Source: Sycobia sp. Sy_11 (lineage: Eukaryota; Arthropoda; Insecta; Hymenoptera; Epichrysomallidae). Taken from it: 64,000 bases of DNA. Shown here one piece after another: positions 52,953 through 62,043 of this stretch. The translations under genes and the position numbers were made by a program. Under the pieces are notes generated by a model that saw only the letters and a program-made list of their open reading frames with translations, was not told the origin of the DNA and did no database searches. How positions within the stretch are numbered: the stretch's first letter is position 1; each line of letters begins with the position of its first letter. Location of the stretch: NCBI GenBank assembly GCA_018907035.1, contig JACCIC010000015.1, forward strand, positions 1,094,501-1,158,500, read 5' to 3'.

Positions 52953-53984
52953 AATACGTAACATCCTGTTTTGGTCGACAAAATTTGATTTTTTCTCACT
53001 TGTTTGCATCTTCACTTTTTTACTTTTTTACTTTTTTTTTCAATTTTTTTTCACTTTCTTACTTTTTCTTACATAATTTCTATACAGTGAAATACTTACT
53101 AGCTAGCCGGCAATACTAGCTGTCATAAGCTTCATTGCTTATAATGTACGAAGAATCAGAGACCAAACATCACAGACTTAACATTCTAGTGGTTCGAATA
53201 AGTTGGCATTATATGTGCGACGTGAACGCGCAATAAATATGGAAGGAAGCGGTTTCGAAAAGGACGATGTTTGGACTCAGATGATTGTCGTCATATATAC
53301 CAAACTTTATCTGAAGTAAATTGCAGAACTTTCTACAATCAAAGATCTAGCTTGAAAGATTCCTGGTAATGTGGTCATTGCGCACTATTGCCATGCTCAC
53401 TAATTTCCAACTTATAAATATTGTTCTATTTCCTTTAATAAGAATATGTTTCTCGTAATCTATTTTTCATTTAAAAATCTTAGATACTTAATTTTATTTT
53501 GATTTATTTAATATTATTTGTATATATAGAAATAAAATCCTAAATGCTTAAATTATTTTCGAAACAATTCCTATAATAAATTACGGAGACAAGAAATGGT
53601 AGCATTTTTGAAAATGATTGAAATTAAATATTATATTACTTGTCAATATTAATAATGTGCTTTGTTTTTCAATTTAACAATGTAACAGTTTTTTAATAAA
53701 AATTATCAATAATAATATTATAATAATATTATAATAATATTTTTTAATAAAAATAACGATCAGAATTTTTTATAGTCAAGAAATATCACTAATTGTGTCA
53801 AAAGAATGTTTTTGCTTAATTTTGAAAGATTATAAAGGTGATGATTTCTTACGATGTTAAAACGACAACTTACAAAAAAATTTTATTTACTTGTATCGTC
53901 AACTAAAAGAACAGAATATTATTTATTAAATATTATTATATACTATAGAACTGCGTGTAATTTATTTCAGGCTATGCTACGTAT

Positions 53985-54430
53985 TCAAACCTAATAAGAG
54001 AATCATTTGTGCTAAACCTATATTGGCTCCCCGATAGTATTCTGGCAAAAATAGTCCAAATATATAAAAATTTCCTGAAACTGCATCTGTCTACTGATGA
54101 ACCTCTCCTAGCATATGCTGACAATTTTATTGCTATGGTAATCATATGTGAACGTCACTTACTTTAAATAAAATTGAATTATGTCATAAAAAGCATTCCC
54201 CAACAAATGTTGGAATAAGGACTCGAAGTGACACTGCAAAAGATCGAGGTATTGCTACTAACTCACAGACAATAAATATGGTAGTTCCAATCTCAATAGA
54301 AATGGGCGAACTTAAAACAGGGAACAATAGTAAGCATCTAGGAGTTTAGATATATACTGGATCATACTTTACAAAGTAGAGATATGTTCTATTACTATAA
54401 ATTTTAGGAAACGTGTAAATGAAAGTTATT
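53985..54430 (+). mobile_element. non-LTR reverse transcriptase fragment
   Basis: A plus-strand frame reads LLAYADNFIAMV (54106-54141), a decayed copy of the YADD catalytic box of non-LTR reverse transcriptases. After a frame change, KIEVLLLTHRQ (54240-54275) and GELKTGNNSKHLGV (54308-54349) follow in the usual order for this region (K-T-E-V-V-L-L-T, then K-Y-L-G-V). Frameshifts and stops show it is dead. It lies in the same orientation as neither neighbouring protease homologue and is independent of the I-like element at 60.6-64 kb. Confidence 0.65.
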
Positions 54431-55259
54431 CATGAAAGGTATTCAACAGGTAGGATCATTGAGAATCACGTGCGCATACACGGTCGAATCTCAGCTGCTT
54501 TTTTCCTGATTGTGGAAGTAATCTCCATTCATCTATTTGCGGTGAAACATTAAAAAAATTAACGAATGTACCATCATCGTCCAGAAAATAGCTATTGAGA
54601 TGGAAGAACGATCTAAGACGTTCGAAATTCATACTCCAAGTCAGCTCATAGACGAAAAGCAATCATGATGAAGTGAATTTATTTCGAAACAATTCTTTTC
54701 CGAACATGAATGCATCCACAAGTATGTTTGTGGCTTTAAGAGCGTTAAGATTTCTGGAATGCAGATATTGCGGTGCATTTTTGGACTATAAGGAACTCGC
54801 GTTTTTCGTGCACGAAAAAAGTCTCACATCTTTGGTCAGAGCTGTGACTATGGCTTGAGGCAAAGTTAGCAAAATTTTAAGCCAGAAAACGTAACTAGAC
54901 TTAAATTAGCCGTGACTAGAAACGACGGACATAGATAATTGACAGATCTGTATAAATTATGATAAAAATATGCGCATCGGAGCAAAAGCGTTGAAAAAGT
55001 ATAAGAAGAATATCAGTAATGAATGAAAAATAACTGCATGATAGCAAAGAATATATATTATCTGAAAATGGCATACATTGAAGACACTCCAAGCGAGTAC
55101 GTTTCCTCGTGCGTAGCAGGCAACTATATTGAATGACTTGCACACCATACTATATTAAAACTATTGCGAATGACAAGGACAATTTTTAAAGTCGATTTTA
55201 GTAGCCGATACAAAATTCTGCATAAAATAAGGAATAAGTATTTTTGACAAAAATTATTA
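54431..55259. other. unassigned sequence between two transposon fragments
   Basis: Short frames on both strands (for example 54456-54662 minus and 54673-54858 plus) match nothing I recognise; this may be further transposon debris. Confidence 0.35.
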
Positions 55260-55810
55260 GTTTTAAAAGTTTGATCACATTCATACCACCAGCCATAGGG
55301 CATCGTCTTACAGCCAATGCGATTTAGCCATAGAGTTGAAAATCATGACTTTTTTCTGTTCGGGTTATCAAAATAATAATATTTTTCGTCCTCCGTGATA
55401 ATTCGTTGCAGAAAAGATTTTCTTTCAAACCATTCAAGCATCATTTCACAAAAGATTTTTCGATTTTGCATTTTTCTATCATTCATTTAACGTGGTTCCC
55501 ATTTCCATACTTCTGGATCTTCCCTATAGCTTTTCAACATTGAAAAATTATTTCTCACCAAGATGTCTATTTTTTGTCAAATCAAAATCTCCATTTTTAA
55601 ATTGATGAAACCATGTCTAACGCGTTCTAATCACTAGAGAATGTTCACCGTAAGTTTCTACCAGCAATCGATGCACTTTTGCTATTTTTTTCTTTTGATA
55701 AAATAAGTAAACCAATGACTGCCGCCAATGCGATTTACTTGAAGCGAAATCCGACATATTCATTGATATAAGCAATGATGACGCTATTGCTTTGGCGGAC
55801 AGTAACATAT
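55260..55810 (-). mobile_element. mariner transposase remnant
   Basis: On the minus strand, KIAKVHRLLVETYGEHSL (about 55640-55700) matches the N-terminal helix-turn-helix part of mariner transposases. Further on, FLQRIITEDEKYYYFDNP (about 55345-55400) and RKKSW match the block around the first catalytic Asp. The stretch between is shortened and frameshifted. The second catalytic half and both inverted ends are missing or unrecognised. It is distinct from the copy at 57.6 kb and lies in the opposite orientation. Confidence 0.75.
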
Positions 55811-56291
55811 GAATTTTTTAAAATTAATGTCAATAGAAAAAATTCACATATACATAAAATTATAGAAATGGATAAATATTGCTAGCAACGTCATCAATGA
55901 AACCGTCAGTGATGTGAAACGAGCTTTCATTGTTTTTTTTTACTTGAATACTTTATATTAATTGTTTTAAAAGTTTTTCTCAAGTATTTTTTTATTTCTA
56001 CTACATTTTTTACCATTGATATAGATGTTTGTACACAGATCCGTATAAATTTTCATCAAAATTTGACATCCATAAAGATAATTCTATCGTAAATTATCTC
56101 ATATACTGTAGATAATTCTAACGAAGAATACTGCTTTTATTAAAATATATTTCCATGAATTTTTGTATCAAGTTATCAACGTATTTCAATTAGAAATATC
56201 GAATACGTTACCAATCTGTATTTATGTTTATATTTTTATAAATAAAGAGAACATTATAAAATTATAAGCGTATTGAGTATCGATAAATTAC

Positions 56292-56297
56292 TTTATT
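56292..56297 (-). terminator. poly(A) signal of protease homologue C
   Basis: AATAAA on the minus strand about 80 nt after the stop codon at 56375. Confidence 0.45.
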
Positions 56298-56374
56298 AGT
56301 TATTAATTAAATAGTTGCTAACATTATAACATTATGATGAATATTATTGTCTTAATAGAATCTAAATTTTATAA

Positions 56375-59300
56375 TTATGCTGCATAAGAAAATGCATATC
56401 GATATTGCCTATGTGGATTATTGCTCATTTGATAATTTCTCATTGAAAATCCTACGCTTAATACTGCATTGATCGAATATTCGAAACGTCCCACATCAGT
56501 ATATATACTGCCCTTCTCAGTGTCATCGCAGCTCTCTTTAGGTCTGCTTGCTATCCCCATGAGATAGTGTCCATATAAAACAACAAATGGTGCACCGCCA
56601 TCATACTGAAAAAAAATTATAACTTAATTATAATGCGTAGATTGATATTAATAATTACTAAACGCCTTTAAGTATTAACAGGAGAAAATCTCCAGCTGCA
56701 GTGTTCTTATTATCGAGAAAGTGGTCTGTGAGGGAACGACATTAAATATTTATCTATTTCAAACATAATACCTTCTGCATTGACATTTTTCAGTGCTCAC
56801 TTTGCAAAGTTTAGAATTTTTGCGATTTTTACGCTAATTTTAATGCCACACGTTAATTAAGCATATTTTTTATGCAATATATTATTTATCATTATTACAC
56901 AGTCTTACATATATTTTTATACATAATCAGAATAATTTTCTGTATAATAGCCGCATTGTTACATTTTCGAAACTGAATAAACCATTCTCTGATTTTTATA
57001 AGTATTCTCATTAATCAAAATTATATAGACTATCGGATTCATTCTTCCATACAAAATTTTTGAAACTCAGTTCAAAGTTAGATATAAGAATCGTAGTCAT
57101 TTTATTAAAATTTAAAAAATATTCATTGATTGTTAAGAAAGATATAGATTGTTTTAAAAACGTATCTTGTACACAGAGTCTTGTGGAGAATGGTAGTTTC
57201 GTCCATTTTATGTACAAGCTAGAAAATAATTGACGATGTCGAAGCTTGACGAAAATTTTTGGTTTGAAACATAATATTTCAAACTTATTTATAATTTTTT
57301 TTTCAATATTATTCATTCAATGAAATTATATTGAAATTATTGGTAAATAAGAAATAATTTCATTGCCAAGTATCTTTAGCAACGCTGGCTATCATATCAA
57401 TGACGCGTTATGAAAAATAAGTAGATCATATTATACATTATATGGGAGAAATCATACGTTGTTGTCACATTAACTAATACAAAAAGCAGATGGAACTACG
57501 CTTGTATCTTGACTTCGTACCGATAGAATCTCCATAACGTAAAAAGTGAATTGGCTCAAGCAATTTTTACTAGTTATAAATTGAGCGGTCCGAAACGTCG
57601 AACATCATAAATATATTAGGTGTACACATAAGTTTCCGCCGTTTTGAAAAGATGGCGCCAACGATAAGATAACATCGAAATTATCAGCTGTAAGAAGTCT
57701 TATAGTATATGTTGACATCATCATAATATAACTTTTTAATACCTCTGCCTTTTTGCAGGCATCACTTAGTTTTCATCGTTTTAACATGTCAAGTTTTGAG
57801 CCAAGTAAGCGTCATTTGCGGGAATTGTTAATTTACTTCTTTCATTTAAAGCAATCTGCAGCTGAAGCACATCGGCTACTCATAGACGCATATAGTGATA
57901 TTAATTTAAGTGAGGGAAGTTGTCGGGAGTGATTCCAAAAAATTTTTTGTGGTGATTTTGACCTGGAGGACAAAACACACAGAAGGCCCAAAGTGTATGG
58001 TGACACAACATTGGAAGCTTTACTGGAGGAAGATATACGTCAAACGCAAGAAGAACTTTCCAAAGAGTTAGAAGTGACTCAGAACGTCTCAAAACCCTGG
58101 GTATGCTCCAAAAGCATGGAAATTGGGTTCCTTACGAACTAAAGCTAAAAGACGTCGCTTATTCGCTATCGAACAATTGCTCAAAAATTCACTACGACAA
58201 CCCAAAGCGTAGGAAGTCATCAGGTACGCCCGGACATGCCTCTACTTCGATGGTCAAGCCAATCATTCATGGCAAGATGCTAATGCTGTACATTTGATGG
58301 GATCGGGGGATGGAGTAATGTATTACGAACTACGCTAACACAATCAAACCGTCACCGGGGAACGTTACAAACAACAGCTGATGCAATTGAGCCGAGCATT
58401 GAATATTAAAAGTCCACAACATGCCAAAATGCACGATAAAGTTATTTTTCAGCATGCCAACACTCGGCCACATATTGCAATAATCGTAAAGGAAACGTGA
58501 GAAGCACTGAACTGCGACCTCCTACCCCGCCCGCCGTTTTCACCAGACATTGCTCCTTCAGACTACAACCTATTCCGGTCGATTACTCATGGCCTGGCTG
58601 AGCAGCACTTCAGTTCTTACAAGGAATTGAAGAAATGGGTCGATTCGTGGATCGCCTCAAAAGACGTGCATTTTTTTTGACGGGGTATCCACTTGCTGCC
58701 CGAAAGATGGTTCACAGTAGTATAAAGTGATGGGCAATATTTTGAAGGACATTATTTGTACCTTTTTTACAATAAATTCTTATTTCTTTATAAAAAAAAC
58801 GGCGGAAACTTATTTGTACACCCAATATTTACATTAGGTGGTGGCTGCAGTCCGGTGATCCTTTATTAACATAATACATACATTAATTTACTTATATTCT
58901 TAATTTTTAATTTAATTTTACTAAATTTAATTTTTTGAATAGTAATTCCCATTTCAGATTCTATAGTAGTAATTATAAATAAGGACAGTCTAATCTTTAT
59001 TACATCAGTATAGTATACAGATTCTTGTATACAAACTGCAAGTCCGACGAAAATATTTATTTATTTAATTTTTACTAGTGAAGAACACCGTATAATATTT
59101 AGAGAGCGATTTACTATAAAAATAAAAATAAAAATAAATAAATATAAAAATAAATCCGAGAATTTTTTAAATATAAAAATATTAAACATCAAAATATTAA
59201 ATATAAAAATAAATAAATTAATAATAACTTAATATATTAAATATACAAATAAATCTGAGAATTAAGGTGACTTTTTTTAAATATATAATTATGTTAAGCA

Positions 59301-60391
59301 GTCTCTTGATAGCGCATTTCTCAATTTTCGTACGTATATCCATTTATATCCTTCACTTTATAGAGATGATACTCTATTCGAGTAAGTCCAACTTGACAGC
59401 ACCTCGGCATTTATCCAGGGTTTTACCAGTGAAGTTGAGCAAACCTTTTTACTGTTCAGTCAAAGCCCATCACAATATTGATATTCCGTCCATCTTAATA
59501 CTACCTTTTTATTTTGTTAATATAGTGATACAATCTTTATTTCTTTACTGAAGTCTCCAACATTTTCAGCGGAGTAGTCAATAAGAACGCTGAGAAAATT
59601 GCTGTGATCATCTTGCTTATAGTTTCATCATAAATTATCACTTTTCCTATTCTAAGGATTTTATTAATAGCTTTTTAAAATATGCTCGTCTTTTTTTGAC
59701 TTGTCTCATGTTTTCATAATATCACCTTTTAGTAAAGTAAAAATTTAATATTCACAAAACTATCTTTTCTCCTTGTGCCTTATGAAAATCTAAACAATTC
59801 TATTTGTATATTGATAAGATTGCTTTTTATGTTAAAAACTTTAAAAAATTTATTTATAAAAATCTGTTTGATTAGCAATAGAGTCCAAAGAAACTAGTGA
59901 TTGCTATATTTTATTCACTGAACTAGTGCCTAAATATCTACATACCTAATCGTTCAATATAATACATGAGAAATATTCATTCTTTGTAAACGTAAAAGCT
60001 GATTAAATTAAATGGAATTTATTTGTCCATGAAACACATTAATAGTAGACAGGAATGATCTTAAAATTTTGTGATTTATCAGATCCGCTGCTAGTTTCTA
60101 TTATAAAAATTAAATCTTTAAACTTACTTTACATAATCCTCTAGGACGACCAGAATCATCTTTATCCATTTTTATGCATATCTGTGTACTTTCTGGACCT
60201 AATATGTTATCGCAATCAGTGTTTTCAACAATATTAGCTGTTGCAAATCTTAATCTATGGTCCATATGATTGTCAGTATTGTTCATACCATGTGAAGAAA
60301 CTGTACCTTCTATAGGTAAGTCATCCGCTTCTTCAGCTGCTTTATTTATTGGTGCCCATGGTAAATACCCTAAGGTAAGCATATGACTTAA
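56375..60391 (-). CDS. serine protease homologue C, last two exons only (partial)
   Basis: Two exons match exons 3 and 4 of homologues A and B: 60391-60128 (88 codons, LSHML... to GRPRGLCK) and 56605-56375 (76 aa plus stop). Both carry canonical splice sites at the same phase-0 positions. The serine site reads C-K-Y-D-G-G-A-P, so Ser195 is Gly, as in homologue B. EGTVSSHGMNNT and NCD/SCDD are conserved, and the remaining disulphide cysteines are kept. The exons for the signal peptide and for His/Asp are not in 60392-64000, where an I-like retrotransposon sits; they may lie beyond the window or be lost. Intron 3 is 3.5 kb (0.5 kb in A) because it holds a mariner and half a fold-back element. 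Coding looks intact, with no stops, so it may be a live gene. Confidence 0.8.
57616..58825 (+). mobile_element. mariner element with both inverted ends, transposase dead
   Basis: Terminal inverted repeats of about 28-30 nt (TTAGGTGTACACATAAGTTT... and its near-complement ending in CACCCAA-type sequence) are flanked by TA target duplications (57614-57615 and 58826-58827). The 1210-bp unit encodes a transposase from ATG 57786. SSFEPSKRHLRE, SAAEAHRLLIDAY and TQEELSKELEVTQ give the helix-turn-helix domain. HYDNPKRRK, HDKVIFQHANTRPH and SPDIAPSDYNLF give the catalytic part. An in-frame TGA replaces a Trp codon after SCRE. A frameshift follows near 58100, and a deletion removes the segment with the first catalytic Asp (TGDEKW in relatives). 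Further stops follow. The second block has Asn-type drift (QHANTRPH for QHDNARPH), losing its Asp as well. It cannot move itself but keeps its ends. It lies in intron 3 of homologue C. Confidence 0.9.
58836..59080. mobile_element. half copy of the 38.7-kb fold-back element
   Basis: Spacer and right-arm sequence of the element at 38707-39198 recur here in the same order: GGTGGTGG-CAGTCCGG (58837-58856), TCCTTTATTAACATA, ATTTCAGATTCTA (about 58953-58965), GGACAGTCTAAT, then TAAATAAAT-type words. The left arm is missing. The copy begins about 10 nt after the right end of the mariner. Confidence 0.65.
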
Positions 60392-61294
60392 CTGAAAAAT
60401 ACAAGAAATTTTTTAGATTAGACTATTTACATCGAAACAAAGCTAAATATCGTGTTGGTAATAATCTTGGGATAACTGCACATTAAAAAAATATAATAAA
60501 TTGAAAACAAAAAGTAATTATTCTTAAAATAAAAAAATTTATACGAAGCTAAATTAAAGTCATAATTAAAATAAATTTATATATAATTTACATGATAATT
60601 CACAAATTGAATATTAAATCCTTTCAATTTTTTTTTTGAATTAGTACAATTTTAATCTCTAATTTATGTGGAGTAGAAGATAGATTTATTTTTGATGAAG
60701 TTGACAGATTAGTTGGTCGCGTTGTTTTTCATAATGAGGATATTGCCATATTACATGATTTCAATTTTGAGCTTCATTTCCGCATTCACAACTTGGACTT
60801 TTTATTATTCCGACACGGGTTAGAGATGCGTTGAGGTTGTAATGGTTGGAACGACATCTGTTTATCGTACTAATTATCTCTCTGGAAAGACTATATTGAG
60901 CAAACCATGGTTTGCTGACTTTGGATAGGAATAAGGAAGATTATTCCCAACCCATTTGATTACCTTTGCAGGTAAGGCAAAGATATGTTTCTTCATAAGC
61001 CCTTGCTCTAGCTATGTGTTTATTGTTTGAGATTGGAATTTTTATGTTAGGATTGAATTCTTGGTTACAAGCCTCCTTAGCTCGCGCATCCACCAACTCA
61101 TTTTCTGTGATACCTCGTGTGCTGGAATCCAAAAGAATATAATTTTGCTCTGATTCTGCGAGTTGCCATCGAAATTTTGTAATTTATTTTTTATCTCAAG
61201 TATGTAAGGATTCTCTCTGTCTTTAACATTAATATTCTTTAGGGATTGAAGGACACGAAGGGAGTCGCTAAAAATAATAAAATTTGTCTGTGGT

Positions 61295-61714
61295 TGTAAT
61301 TATTTTTGTTTTATTACTTTATAAATATATAGAAACGTAAGGTTCATTAATGCTAAAGATGAGATCAAAGGAATAATATCATATGCGTTTAATAATGATA
61401 ATAATATAAAACTTACATGTGCAATTATTTTATACAAATCTTCGAGTTTATACAGTTTTCTCTTTGTTTTAAAGTGGCGTGCATGGATAAAACCTTAGAA
61501 GGGTGAAATCTTTCGGGTGATTAAACTTCTATGGGAATATATAATCTTCAGCCTTGACTTCTTGATATCTATGATAAGCTATTCCGTAATCCTGGTTGAC
61601 TTCTAATAATGTGTATCTATTGGCGGTCTTTATTGGAAGCATATGATCTTCGTTGAATGAGAGCTCGCAAGATTAATTATTTAAGATGCCAATTCTTTCT
61701 AATTGATCACTGAT

Positions 61715-61763
<49 letters not shown>

Positions 61764-62043
61764 CTCTATATAAATCGAATCGTAATCAAATAAAATACTC
61801 TAGTTATATATTGTGATCCGCTGGAGCCTCTTAGTAGGCCTCCCGGATAAATCCACAGTTTCATCAACAACTGTGATCCTCTCGGCGGCTCGCGCCGATC
61901 TGTTCTCTTCTGTACTTCTTGCGTTATACTAGCGTGTATCATCCACTCGAAATTAAAACGAACATTCTATCGCCAACCGTCTCCCAACGCATCACTGTCC
62001 GCATGTTACATGTATATATACGCAATACAATGTGTCCGTTACA
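61295..62043 (-). mobile_element. solo LTR (Ty3/gypsy-like) inserted in the I-like element
   Basis: This 749-bp block starts TGTAACGG and ends TTACA on the minus strand. It is flanked by a 4-bp duplication (TGGT on the plus strand at 61291-61294 and 62044-62047). The interrupted RNase H reading frame resumes on the far side once one copy of the duplication is discounted, which fixes both ends. Inside are a TATA-like TATATAAC (about 61802-61811) and AATAAA (61629-61634) about 175 nt later, the U3-R-U5 order of an LTR, plus a (TA)n tract. There are no internal retroelement genes, so it is what recombination between two LTRs leaves behind. The 4-bp duplication fits Ty3/gypsy elements but is not proof of family. 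Confidence 0.8.
61718..61760. repeat. (TA)n microsatellite within the solo LTR
   Basis: About 21 TA units in the presumed R/U5 boundary region. Confidence 0.93.

Larger units (their letters stand above)
52232..53980. other. 5' flank of homologue B and AT-rich intergenic sequence
   Basis: Beyond the shared upstream block and the AT microsatellite I see T-rich low complexity (52990-53070) and nothing codable. Confidence 0.45.

Noticed and set aside
58103..58297. Plus-strand 64-codon frame as a separate gene
   Set aside because: It is a fragment of the broken mariner transposase (NWVPYELK and HYDNPKRRK blocks).
60941..61132. 63-codon minus-strand frame as a host gene
   Set aside because: It continues the RNase H domain of the I-like retrotransposon.
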